Source of the DNA: Rhodoferax sp.
GTDB taxonomy: Bacteria > Pseudomonadota > Gammaproteobacteria > Burkholderiales > Burkholderiaceae_C
Assembly: GCF_025354435.1 (NCBI RefSeq)
Contig: NZ_JANXMU010000081.1
Span: 30,830 to 94,829 of the forward strand
Length of the DNA stretch: 64,000 nucleotides
Direction: 5' to 3'
Position 1 is the first letter of the stretch; each line of letters starts with the position of its first letter. Below are positions 34,074-41,382 of this stretch, piece after piece. The notes below the pieces were generated by a model that worked only from the letters and a program-made list of their open reading frames with translations, made no database searches and was not told the DNA's origin. The position numbers and the translations under genes were made by a program.

Positions 34074-34985
34074 TTAAAGGTCGCGCTGGCGGCCGCCATA
34101 GGTGGCGACCCAGCTGGCCACAAAGGCACCCATCAGCAGCGCAATGAACAGCCACAAGGCGGCGTAGGCCGACAGCTTGCGGCTTTTTTCCACGGCCTCC
34201 AGCGCGGTGGCCTTGGCGGTTTGCAGCTGGGCCTGCATCTGGGCATAGACGGTGTTGACGCGCTTTTCGGCATCCGCCTGCGGCAAGCCCGTGCGCTGTG
34301 CTACCAGTTGGCCCACGTAGCGCGCATCGGCTGGGGGCAGGGTGGCAGATTGCAGGTTGCTGGCAAAAATACGGCCTACCTCGACCAACGGGGCTGCCGA
34401 GACGGGTTCTGCCTGAGCCACCTCACCATCCTTGCTTTCTTTGCGGAACAAGGTGTCGACAAAATAGCCCATGGAGGTGTCTGCGCTATCGGTTTTGGCC
34501 ACCAGTTGCGCACCTGCGGTGGCCGCTGTACCCACCACCTGTGCACCTCCGCTGAGGATGGAGCCCACGGCCGAGGCCAGCAGCGTCACCGTTACCAGCG
34601 AGGCAATGGCCCAGGCCAGAAATCCATGCGCGGTGTCGCGAAAGTACACCTCGTCGGTGTGGGTGTTCGCCCAGCGGTGCCGCAGCCGCCCGGCCAAGTA
34701 GCCGCCAAACGCCGAAGCCGCCAGTTGGGTCACCGTAATCCACACCACGGTGGAGGTGCCAAAGGTGGTGGCGCTGACCCCGTCACGGGCCCAGGGCGAT
34801 ACCGACGACAGGCCCAAGCCCACGCCCAGCATCAGCAAGATCAGCGACAAGGCGGCGGCGGCGGCGGTGCCCGCCAGGATCGCTCCCCAGGACACGGCAC
34901 TGGCGGGGCTGGCCGTGGGGGGCAGGCCGGGGTCTGCACGGAAGCTGCCGATGTCATCGGCCGTGGCAGGGTAGGGGCGGCTCAT
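34074..34985 (-). CDS. Predicted membrane protein (sometimes named PhnA-like)
   Basis: A 303-residue protein with an N-terminal polar tail. A hydrophobic segment at about 30-55 (SWGAILAGTAAAAALSLILL) is followed by further helices near 85-105 and 120-160. The later part is helical, with EKRVNTVYAQMQAQLQTAKATALEAV looking coiled. The last helix is near 280-297. Two Gly-rich stretches surround the second and third helices. Relatives are annotated inconsistently. The start ATG at 34985 has GGAG six bases upstream; a TTG four codons before is less likely. It is followed by the 24-residue peptide. Function unknown. Confidence 0.7.
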   Translation of the reverse strand: MSRPYPATADDIGSFRADPGLPPTASPASAVSWGAILAGTAAAAALSLILLMLGVGLGLSSVSPWARDGVSATTFGTSTVVWITVTQLAASAFGGYLAGRLRHRWANTHTDEVYFRDTAHGFLAWAIASLVTVTLLASAVGSILSGGAQVVGTAATAGAQLVAKTDSADTSMGYFVDTLFRKESKDGEVAQAEPVSAAPLVEVGRIFASNLQSATLPPADARYVGQLVAQRTGLPQADAEKRVNTVYAQMQAQLQTAKATALEAVEKSRKLSAYAALWLFIALLMGAFVASWVATYGGRQRDL

Positions 34986-35104
34986 ACAGGTCTCCAAAAG
35001 TTGTGTGGAGTGATGATTGCCGAGCGCCCGCCCGCTGTCAGACAGTTTGGATAAGCTTTGTAGGAAAAATACCGGTGTGCATTGCAGGTGCTGCTTTGCT
35101 ATGC

Positions 35105-35155
35105 ATTTTGATGGTCGAATGCAGGCGGAATAAGCGCTAGAAGCCTGTTTTTCTT
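35105..35155 (+). repeat. Dispersed repeat R1, copy H
   Basis: GGCGGAATAAGCGCTAGAAGCCTG resembles the R1 3' half. It is less conserved at its 5' end. The TAA of the flavin reductase gene (35154-35156) sits at its border. Confidence 0.5.
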
Positions 35156-35768
35156 AAACCGGGCGGCGCATCTGGAATAGCTGCTCTGGCCTGATATGGA
35201 AGTAATCCGCAGGCCCGCCACCGCGCAGAATGTGCCCGGCGCGGGCCGTGTCGTACACGCCGTCTTTCAGCAGCACGGTATCGATGTGCACCGCCACCAC
35301 CTCGCCCAGCACCAGCCAGGTCGGCACCTTCTCGCCGTTCGCGCCTTGCAATTGCAGAATTTGCGTGGTGCGGCACTCGAACGCCACCGGGCTCTCCAGC
35401 ACCCGAGGCACCGCCACCAGTTGTGATGCCACCGGGGTCAGCCCCGCCAGCCCGAATTCGCTCACCTCGGGCGGCACGGCGGCGCAGGTCTGGTTCATGG
35501 CCTCAGCCAGCGTGCGCGTCGCCAGGTTCCACACAAATTCGCCGGTGGCTTCGATGTTGCGCACCGTGTCCTTGTAGCCCACGCTGGCAAAGCCAATGAT
35601 GGGCGGCGTGTAATTAAAGGCGTTGAAAAAGCTGTACGGAGCTAGGTTCAAAGACCCGGCTGCGCTGTGTGAGGCAATCCAGCCGATGGGCCGCGGCCCG
35701 ACGATGGCGTTGAACGGATCGTGCGGCAGGCCGTGGCCAAGGCGGGGTTCGTAGGAGTGGATGGGCAT
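35154..35768 (-). CDS. Flavin reductase-like protein
   Basis: A 204-residue FMN-binding split-barrel protein. DPFNAIVGPRPIGWIASHSAAGSLNLAPYSFFNAF near the N-terminus is the flavin-binding core, and FECRTTQILQLQGANGEKVPTWLVLGEVVAVHID is in the middle. The family reduces or binds FMN and serves as a partner of monooxygenases, or acts as a small oxidoreductase. The ATG at 35768 gives the standard MPIHSYEPRL start. The stop lies at the edge of repeat R1. It has no monooxygenase neighbour. Confidence 0.85.
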   Translation of the reverse strand: MPIHSYEPRLGHGLPHDPFNAIVGPRPIGWIASHSAAGSLNLAPYSFFNAFNYTPPIIGFASVGYKDTVRNIEATGEFVWNLATRTLAEAMNQTCAAVPPEVSEFGLAGLTPVASQLVAVPRVLESPVAFECRTTQILQLQGANGEKVPTWLVLGEVVAVHIDTVLLKDGVYDTARAGHILRGGGPADYFHIRPEQLFQMRRPV

Positions 35769-36057
35769 GGCCAGAAGATACCAGTCCGGTGCAAACCGGC
35801 GCTGCCTCAGGTCTTTGGCGAAATGATCGAAGGTTTCGAGAGCGATGCGTTGCACAAACATCCTGGCAAATGGCGTGAAGACCTGAGTCCTCTGCACAGG
35901 TGAGTACTAGCACCCCAGCGGACATTGGTAAAGAAGATACAGGGGTTCATCAAGTTGCGCGATTTGCCAAATAAATTACGGTAACAATTTGTACTAAATG
36001 TGAAAATTTGTTCATCTACTTACCCTGGTTACTACCGTAGCCTTTTTCTTAAAAAAT

Positions 36058-36624
36058 ATGACTATTTCTTCAAAAATTCTCTCGGCCGTTATTCTGGGTG
36101 CGGTGTTAGGCCATTTTGGCGCGGCGCAGGCGACTCCGGTGGGTTACGTCACCACGCCCACTACCTACTTTGGCCCCGTCACCAGCCAAATAAACAACGC
36201 TCCCTACACCCGATTTGCATCCCAGGATTGGAGCTGGAGGCAGGCCGCCTATGGCGGCTTGTTTACCTCGGCCATCTTGACCATTGGCGCACATGACGTG
36301 GACCCTGGTGAAATTGACAACATCTATGCCTACGATGCCAATTCGAAGGGAGGCCAGTGGGTGCAGTTGGGCAAGCTTACTGGCGCAAACGATGCGTTCT
36401 CCAATACCAGTTTTACACTTGCGAGCAACTTTTTCGACGATATCGCCACCGGATTGATGCTGCGGATTGATATCGATGCGTTGAGCGCAGGCTGGGGCGT
36501 TGGGTTGACGAATTCGGTTCTTAACCTGACCACCCCCAATGCTGTGCCAGAGCCAAGTTCTCTCGCTCTCTTGGGACTGGGCCTTGCCGGGCTGGTGGCT
36601 GTGCGCAAGCGCAAGCAGGCCTGA
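36058..36624 (+). CDS. PEP-CTERM sorting domain protein
   Basis: A 188-residue protein. The signal peptide ends at AQA (residue 25). A secreted domain is followed by the sorting signal VPEPSS at residue 163, a hydrophobic helix and KRKQA. The tail is nearly identical in form to that of the other PEP-CTERM protein at 761-1312, but the main domains differ. It should be processed by an exosortase encoded elsewhere. A hairpin terminator follows at about 36657. The upstream 290-base gap is AT-rich, with no gene visible to me; it ends at the AAAAATATG start. Confidence 0.88.
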   Translation: MTISSKILSAVILGAVLGHFGAAQATPVGYVTTPTTYFGPVTSQINNAPYTRFASQDWSWRQAAYGGLFTSAILTIGAHDVDPGEIDNIYAYDANSKGGQWVQLGKLTGANDAFSNTSFTLASNFFDDIATGLMLRIDIDALSAGWGVGLTNSVLNLTTPNAVPEPSSLALLGLGLAGLVAVRKRKQA

Positions 36625-36656
36625 TCCCTTGGGTTGATCGCATAGACCTGCTCACA

Positions 36657-36682
36657 AACCCGCTTCGGCGGGTTTTGTTGTT
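36657..36682 (+). terminator. Terminator after the second PEP-CTERM gene
   Basis: AACCCGC-TTCG-GCGGGTT followed by a T-rich run (TTGTTGTTTT). Confidence 0.85.
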
Positions 36683-36737
36683 TTAGTGGGCTATTGGTTG
36701 GGCTATTGCCCGACCATGGAGCGTCCGGGTTGGCTCG

Positions 36738-37031
36738 TCAGGCCTCAGGGCCTGCGCCGTTCACCAGCACTTCTTCAAACTCGGCCAGCTCTTGCGCAAT
36801 GGCGGCGTATTTCTTGGACTTGGCTTTGTTGTCGGCCCACTGGAGCGTGGCGGCTTCCAGGTCGGCTTTGTAATGGGCGAGGGCGGCTTGCTTGCGCTGC
36901 TGGGTGGCGGCCTTATCCAGGCTGGACCACAGGTCGATCAGCTCGCCCAGGCCATTGTCGAAGTCGTCATAAGTCTTAAGGGGAATCCACTGGCCGCTTT
37001 GGTCAAACATGTGTGCTTTCGGTAATTGCAT
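36738..37031 (-). CDS. Hypothetical protein, 97 residues
   Basis: A small soluble protein with a charged, probably helical C-terminal two thirds (ALAHYKADLEAATLQWADN, then KSKKYAAIAQELAEFEEVL). No recognised domain. No ribosome-binding site is visible before the ATG at 37031; the ATG at 37010 (MFDQSGQW) has a GAAAG upstream and could be the start. It follows the tRNA-Asn genes and their terminator on the same strand. It is real by length and codon use, but I cannot assign a function. Confidence 0.55.
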   Translation of the reverse strand: MQLPKAHMFDQSGQWIPLKTYDDFDNGLGELIDLWSSLDKAATQQRKQAALAHYKADLEAATLQWADNKAKSKKYAAIAQELAEFEEVLVNGAGPEA

Positions 37032-37054
37032 TTACTGCGGGAGGTGATTGGACA

Positions 37055-37093
37055 TAAAAAAAGCACTTAACCTAGATGGGTAAGTGCTTTTTT
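37055..37093 (-). terminator. Terminator of the tRNA-Asn pair
   Basis: AAAAAAAGCACTTAACC / GGGTAAGTGCTTTTTT forms a strong hairpin between the last tRNA and the 97-residue gene. Confidence 0.85.
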
Positions 37094-37108
37094 CATACTG
37101 GAATTCAG

Positions 37109-37184
37109 TGGCTCCTCGACCTGGGCTCGAACCAGGGACCTACGGATTAACAGTCCGGCGCTCTACCAACTGAGCTATCGAGGA
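37109..37184 (-). tRNA. tRNA-Asn (anticodon GTT), copy 2
   Basis: A 76-base tRNA with encoded CCA. The acceptor stem TCCTCGA / TCGAGGA has discriminator G, and the anticodon loop CTGTTAA gives GTT for Asn. The D and T arms are normal (TTCGAGC in the T loop). It is identical to the copy at 37249, and downstream of it in the same transcript. Confidence 0.97.
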
Positions 37185-37204
37185 ATACAAATACTTTTAA
37201 CTGA

Positions 37205-37242
37205 AATAAAAAGGGCCTACGGGTTGGCGTAAGCCCATTTTG
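37205..37242 (-). other. Hairpin between the two tRNA-Asn genes
   Basis: GGGCTTACG and CGTAGGCCC pair around the middle of the spacer, with flanking A/T. It could be a partial terminator or an RNase processing signal between the tRNAs. Confidence 0.45.
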
Positions 37243-37248
37243 AAATTT

Positions 37249-37324
37249 TGGCTCCTCGACCTGGGCTCGAACCAGGGACCTACGGATTAACAGTCCGGCG
37301 CTCTACCAACTGAGCTATCGAGGA
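37249..37324 (-). tRNA. tRNA-Asn (anticodon GTT), copy 1
   Basis: Same 76-base sequence as the copy at 37109, including the encoded CCA. A TATAAT at 37340-37345, about 15 bases upstream, is the likely -10 element. The two copies are identical, which suggests recent duplication or gene conversion. Confidence 0.97.
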
Positions 37325-37339
37325 ATATTGCAGCCTCAA

Positions 37340-37345
37340 ATTATA
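37340..37345 (-). promoter_or_regulatory. -10 element of the tRNA-Asn transcript
   Basis: TATAAT on the minus strand, 15 bases before the tRNA 5' end. The -35 region is not clear to me. Confidence 0.5.
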
Positions 37346-37355
37346 GCGTGGGAAT

Positions 37356-38219
37356 TCACCGTTTCTGCGCTGTAGTCAAAAACTTCTGGATGGTAGCGCC
37401 CAGTTCGGCGGCTGCTAGCTCGGGATCAGCCGCTGCCGTCAGTGCCCGCACCACGCCAATCGAGCCCACGCCGCTGGCCAGCACCTCGGGTAGCCGTTCG
37501 GTATCGATGCCGCCGATGGCGACCAGCGGGTAGCCGCGCAACAGCCGGGCGTAGGCGGCCAGCCGCGCTGTGCCTTGCGGGGCGGTGGCCATGCGTTTGA
37601 GCGTGGTAGGGAAAACGGCACCCAGCGCGATGTAGCTGGGGCTGACGCGGTCAGCGCGCTGCATCTCGGCGTAGCCGTGGGTGCTGACGCCCAGGCGCAG
37701 GCCTGCGGTGCGGATGGCATCCAGATCTACCGGCTGCAGCACGTCCAGGTCTTCCTGGCCCAGGTGCACGCCGTAGGCCCCGGCCTGGATGGCGGCTTGC
37801 CAGTGGTCGTTGATGAAGAGCCGGGCGGACGTGCCCTGCACCGCAGCCACGGCGGCGGCGACTTCTTGGGCGATGGCTTGCGCATCGTCCGATTTGAAGC
37901 GCAATTGCACGGTGGGTACACCGGCCCGCACCATGCGGCCCACCCAGGCGGCATCTGGCAGCACGGCGTACAGGCCGAGCTGCTGCGGGCAGCACGGGAA
38001 GGCATCTTGGCGCGGCCAGGGGCGCAGGCCGAAATCTTGCGGGGCATCGGGCCAGTCGGTGGTGTTGCCGGTGCGTGCAATCTGCGCCTGCCAGGCCTGG
38101 GCGATGCAGGCGGCATCGGCGGGGATGAAGCCGAGTTGCAGGCAGGCGCTGATGCGGAGCGCTTCGTCTGTGGCCGGCAGCGCCATGTCGGCATAGCGCG
38201 TGAGGATGTCGTGGGGCAT
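37356..38219 (-). CDS. thiE: Thiamine-phosphate synthase with N-terminal extension
   Basis: A 287-residue protein. The C-terminal part is ThiE, from about residue 90 on: QLRFKSDDAQAIAQEV, ARLFINDHWQAAI, YGVHLGQEDL, YIALGAVFPTTLK and PLVAIGGI. It joins HMP-PP and the thiazole phosphate to make thiamine phosphate. The first 80 or so residues (TDEALRISACLQLGFIPADA, then ACIAQAWQAQ) are not part of ThiE and not a recognised domain. The ATG at 38219 follows the thiG stop region and overlaps it slightly. It is last in the riboswitch-controlled thi operon. Confidence 0.9.
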   Translation of the reverse strand: MPHDILTRYADMALPATDEALRISACLQLGFIPADAACIAQAWQAQIARTGNTTDWPDAPQDFGLRPWPRQDAFPCCPQQLGLYAVLPDAAWVGRMVRAGVPTVQLRFKSDDAQAIAQEVAAAVAAVQGTSARLFINDHWQAAIQAGAYGVHLGQEDLDVLQPVDLDAIRTAGLRLGVSTHGYAEMQRADRVSPSYIALGAVFPTTLKRMATAPQGTARLAAYARLLRGYPLVAIGGIDTERLPEVLASGVGSIGVVRALTAAADPELAAAELGATIQKFLTTAQKR

Positions 38220-38224
38220 GGTGT

Positions 38225-39025
38225 TTATTCCTGCGCGTGGTGCCAAAACGGCGTGCCGAGTACCGGGGTGCTGGGCTGGGCGGCTTGCTGCTCCAGCATT
38301 GCGCCGCCCAAAAATGCGTTGCGCCCGGCCTGCACGGCATCGGCAAACGCACCGGCCATCCGCACCGGGTCTTGGGCCAGAGCCACCGCCGTGTTCAGCA
38401 GCACCGCGTCATAGCCCCATTCCATCACCTGGCAGGCGTGCGAGGGGCGGCCTAGCCCGGCATCGACCAGCAGCGGCACGCTCAAGCGCTCGCGCAGCAC
38501 CTGCATGGCGTAGGGGTTGATGGGGCCCTTGCCGGTGCCGATGGGCGCGGCCCAGGGCATTACCGCTTGGCAGCCCACATCGACCAGGCGCTGGCACAGC
38601 ACCAGGTCTTCGGTGCAGTAGGGCAGTACTTTGAAGCCGTCCTGGATCAGGCGGCTGGCGGCTTCCACCAGGTTCAGCGTGTCGGGCTGCAGGGTGTAGT
38701 CGTCGCCAATCAGTTCCAGCTTGATCCACGGCGTGTCGAACACCTCGCGGGCCATGTGGGCGGTGGTGATGGCTTCCTGCAGGCCGTGGCAACCGGCGGT
38801 GTTGGGCAGCACGGGCACGCCGGTCTGGCGCAGCAGCTCCCAGAAACCATTGGCACCGGAATCGGCTTGGCCCAGGTTCTGGCGGCGCAGCGACGCGGTC
38901 AGCATGGCGGGCTGCGCGCGCGCGATGGCGCTGCCCAGGATGCTAGGGGAAGGATAGCGCGAGGTGCCCAGCAGCAGGCGGCTGGCGAAGCTTTCGCCGT
39001 AAAGGATAAGGGGATCAGGTGTCAT
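38225..39025 (-). CDS. thiG: Thiazole synthase
   Basis: A 266-residue TIM-barrel enzyme that builds the thiazole ring from deoxyxylulose phosphate, dehydroglycine and ThiS thiocarboxylate. The lysine of the Schiff base is in WIKLELIGDD. VLPYCTEDLVLCQRLVDVGCQAVMPWAAPIGTG and VDAGLGRPSHACQVMEWGYDAVLLNTAVA are the family's phosphate and active-site regions. It follows thiS after three bases and precedes thiE after five, all on the leftward transcript. Confidence 0.95.
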   Translation of the reverse strand: MTPDPLILYGESFASRLLLGTSRYPSPSILGSAIARAQPAMLTASLRRQNLGQADSGANGFWELLRQTGVPVLPNTAGCHGLQEAITTAHMAREVFDTPWIKLELIGDDYTLQPDTLNLVEAASRLIQDGFKVLPYCTEDLVLCQRLVDVGCQAVMPWAAPIGTGKGPINPYAMQVLRERLSVPLLVDAGLGRPSHACQVMEWGYDAVLLNTAVALAQDPVRMAGAFADAVQAGRNAFLGGAMLEQQAAQPSTPVLGTPFWHHAQE

Positions 39026-39028
39026 GTT

Positions 39029-39226
39029 TCAGCCGCCGGTGACGGGGTGGATGATTTCGATGCGGTCAGCATCCTGGAGTGCGGTCTGCGGGTACAGCGC
39101 GCGCGGAACAAAGCTTTTATTGACGGCGGCGGCAAAGGGTGGCTGGGCCTGCAGCAGCGCCACCGCGTCGGCCAGCGTGGCGCCCAAGGGCAGGGTGTAG
39201 GGGAGGTTGTTGATCAGGACGTTCAT
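39029..39226 (-). CDS. thiS: Sulfur carrier protein ThiS
   Basis: A 65-residue ubiquitin-like protein ending in the Gly-Gly tail (IIHPVTGG) that is adenylated and thiocarboxylated to donate sulfur for the thiazole ring. It starts MNVLINNLPY at 39226. Its ATG overlaps the thiO stop by four bases. It is short and easily missed because a longer frame runs through its start. Confidence 0.94.
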   Translation of the reverse strand: MNVLINNLPYTLPLGATLADAVALLQAQPPFAAAVNKSFVPRALYPQTALQDADRIEIIHPVTGG

Positions 39227-40299
39227 ACAGTTTCTATAGCAAGATTCCATTGCACGGCAAGCGCTGACTGCCCTTTTTCTACTAATTCCAGCACTGCGTC
39301 CAGCATCGCCGGGGCGATCAAGAAACCGTGCCGGTACAGGCCGTTGATTTGCAGCACGCGCGGGGCCTGAGCGCTGAGTTGGCGGATGGCGGGCAGGTTG
39401 TTGGGCAGAGTGGGGCGGCACTGGGTGTTGGACTCCAGAATGCGCGCCTCGCCAAAGCCGGGGTGCACGCTGTAGGCGGCACTGAGCAGCTCCAGGCTGG
39501 AGCGCACGCTTATGGGCGACATATCGTCGGACTCGATTTCGGTGGCGCCCACCACGAACACGTTGTTTTCTTTGGGTGCGATGTACAGCGGATAGCGCGG
39601 GTGCACCAGGCGTACCGGGCGGCGCAGGTCCACCCCTGGCGCGTGCAGGCGCAGCACCTCGCCACGCACCGCGCGCAAGCCGGGCCATTGGCCACGTGCG
39701 CCCAGGCCCCGGCAGTCAAACACCCAATCTGCCTGGCAATCTTCAGGTTGCCGTGGGCTGTGCCAGTGCATGTTGACACCGTGCTTTTGCAACTGCAACA
39801 GCAGCGCAGCCAGCAGTTGGCGGTTGTCCAACTGGCCTTCATCTGGAAGGTACAGGCCCTGGGCGAAGCGGGTGCCGATGCTGGGCTCCAAATCGGCGAT
39901 GGCGGTGGCATCCAGGGCCTGCGGGGCAGGCAGGCTGGGCAATGCCTGGCGCGTGGCGGTCAACTGGTGGCCGAAGCGCGTGGCCTCGGCCGCGTCTTGT
40001 CGGTGCCACAAGATCAAAGTGCCGTTTTGCTGGAAGAACACGGGTGCGTCGAGTTGTGCGATCAGCTCTGGCCAGCGCAGCAGGCCGTACTGGCCCATTT
40101 GCACCACTTGTGTTTCGGTGATGGCCGACTCGGCCAGCGGGGCCAGCATGGCGGCGGCTACGCGTGCGGCTGCGCCCTCGGCCTCTGGCCCACCGGCTTC
40201 AAACACCTGCACCGTGTGGCCCGCGCGCACCAAGGCCAGGGCCAGCAAGCGGCCCATCAGGCCTGCGCCGAGGATGGTGGTAGTAAGAGGTGTTGCCAA
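39223..40299 (-). CDS. thiO: Glycine oxidase-like FAD enzyme ThiO
   Basis: A 358-residue DAAO-family flavoenzyme: the dinucleotide fold ILGAGLMGRLLALALVRAGHTVQVFEAG at the N-terminus, then GQLDNRQLLAALLLQLQ, LVHPRYPLYIAPKENNVFVVGATEIESDD and NGLYRHGFLIAPAM, the usual ThiO blocks. It oxidises glycine to the imine used by ThiG and releases hydrogen peroxide. It is first in thiO-thiS-thiG-thiE and is preceded by a TPP riboswitch at about 40352-40430, so thiamine diphosphate represses the operon. Confidence 0.93.
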   Translation of the reverse strand: MATPLTTTILGAGLMGRLLALALVRAGHTVQVFEAGGPEAEGAAARVAAAMLAPLAESAITETQVVQMGQYGLLRWPELIAQLDAPVFFQQNGTLILWHRQDAAEATRFGHQLTATRQALPSLPAPQALDATAIADLEPSIGTRFAQGLYLPDEGQLDNRQLLAALLLQLQKHGVNMHWHSPRQPEDCQADWVFDCRGLGARGQWPGLRAVRGEVLRLHAPGVDLRRPVRLVHPRYPLYIAPKENNVFVVGATEIESDDMSPISVRSSLELLSAAYSVHPGFGEARILESNTQCRPTLPNNLPAIRQLSAQAPRVLQINGLYRHGFLIAPAMLDAVLELVEKGQSALAVQWNLAIETV

Positions 40300-40349
40300 G
40301 GAGTCGTCCGTAGGTAAAACAGGACGAAACGAGGCTGGGTCGTTGATAG

Positions 40350-40432
40350 AAATCTTCCCACGCCAGTATTACCTGGATCGGGTATGAGGGTTTTTCTCAG
40401 TCCAGCTTCATCCGCCAGACACCCCTGTTTCA
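40350..40432 (-). promoter_or_regulatory. TPP riboswitch (THI box) of the thiO operon
   Basis: On the minus strand it reads GGGGTGTCTGGCGG, then CTGAGAAAAACCC, CCGATCCAGGTAATACTGGC and GTGGGAAGA. These are the conserved P2/P3/P4 loop sequences of the thiamine diphosphate aptamer (GGGGTG, CTGAGA, ACCC, GGTAAT, GGGAAG). It ends about 50 bases before the thiO ATG, consistent with control of translation or termination. Confidence 0.95.
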
Positions 40433-40477
40433 TCCGTGGCGTGAATTACATCACATTCGCTCGCCGATAATTTCCCC

Positions 40478-41320
40478 ATGACCAACCCACCAAGCTATCC
40501 GCGCTACCTGCGTCTGCTCTCCATCGCCGGGTCCGACAGTGGCGGCGGCGCGGGCATCCAGGCCGATTTGAAAACCTTCAGCGCCCTGGGCTGCTACGGC
40601 ATGACCGCCTTGGCCGCGCTGACGGCGCAAAACACCCGGGGTGTCACCGCCATCCATCCCGTGCCCCCCGCGTTTTTGAAAGCCCAGCTGCAGGCCGTGT
40701 TGGACGACATCGGTGCCGACGCAGTGAAGATCGGCATGCTGCACTCCCCTGAAATGGTGGAGGTGGTGGCCTGGGCTATCGACCACTACCAGTTGAAAAA
40801 AGTGGTGCTCGACCCGGTGATGGTCGCCACCAGCGGCGACCGGCTGATGGCCCAGGAGACGGTGCAGGTGCTGGTAGGCCAGCTGTTTCCCCGCGCCACC
40901 GTGGTCACGCCCAACCTGGACGAGGCCAGCTTGCTGCTGGGCCGCAGCGTGGACGACCAAGCTGCCTTGGAGCCCGCCGTGGCCGACTTGTTGGCGCTGG
41001 GCGCGCAGGCGGTATTGGTCAAAGGCGGGCATCTGCCGGGTAGCGCGGTGGTCGATGTGCTGGGCCTGGCGAATGGTGTGCGCCAGCGCTGGGAGTCGGT
41101 GCGCATCGCCACCCACAACGGGCACGGCACCGGCTGCACGCTGTCGTCGGCGATTGCCGTCTATCTGGCACAAGGCCATGCTTTGCGCGAGGCGGTGGGG
41201 CTGGCGCGTGCCTACATCCTGGGGGCTATCACCAGCGGTGCCGATGTGCGCACCGGGCACGGCCAGGGGCCGTTGAACCACGGCTTTGCGCCCTTGCCCA
41301 TGGGGATTGTCCGCAACTAG
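40478..41320 (+). CDS. thiD: Hydroxymethylpyrimidine / phosphomethylpyrimidine kinase
   Basis: A 280-residue ribokinase-fold enzyme that phosphorylates HMP twice to HMP-PP. SIAGSDSGGGAGIQADLKTF near the N-terminus is the substrate site, and HNGHGTGCTLSSAIAVYL is the ATP/anion-hole motif. It is transcribed away from thiO, with the riboswitch of thiO in the shared 180-base gap; thiD itself has no riboswitch that I can see. The stop overlaps repeat R1, copy E. Confidence 0.95.
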   Translation: MTNPPSYPRYLRLLSIAGSDSGGGAGIQADLKTFSALGCYGMTALAALTAQNTRGVTAIHPVPPAFLKAQLQAVLDDIGADAVKIGMLHSPEMVEVVAWAIDHYQLKKVVLDPVMVATSGDRLMAQETVQVLVGQLFPRATVVTPNLDEASLLLGRSVDDQAALEPAVADLLALGAQAVLVKGGHLPGSAVVDVLGLANGVRQRWESVRIATHNGHGTGCTLSSAIAVYLAQGHALREAVGLARAYILGAITSGADVRTGHGQGPLNHGFAPLPMGIVRN

Positions 41321-41382
41321 AAATTTATGAGAAATAGGCCTCTAGCGTAGTTTCTACCTACGCTAGTAGCTATTATTTTTGT
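41321..41382 (-). repeat. Dispersed repeat R1, copy E
   Basis: The best hairpin of the family: CTAGCGTAG / CTACGCTAG, nine perfect pairs with loop TTTCTAC. It is bordered by AATAGGCCT and TAGCTATTATTTTT. It begins at the thiD stop (41318-41320) and includes the cytX TAA at 41373-41375, so it sits between two convergent genes and may terminate both. Confidence 0.85.

Noticed and set aside
37109..37324. Possible integration site or mobile element at the duplicated tRNA-Asn genes
   Set aside because: No integrase, direct tRNA 3'-end fragment or foreign genes lie nearby. The repeat is just a second tRNA copy.
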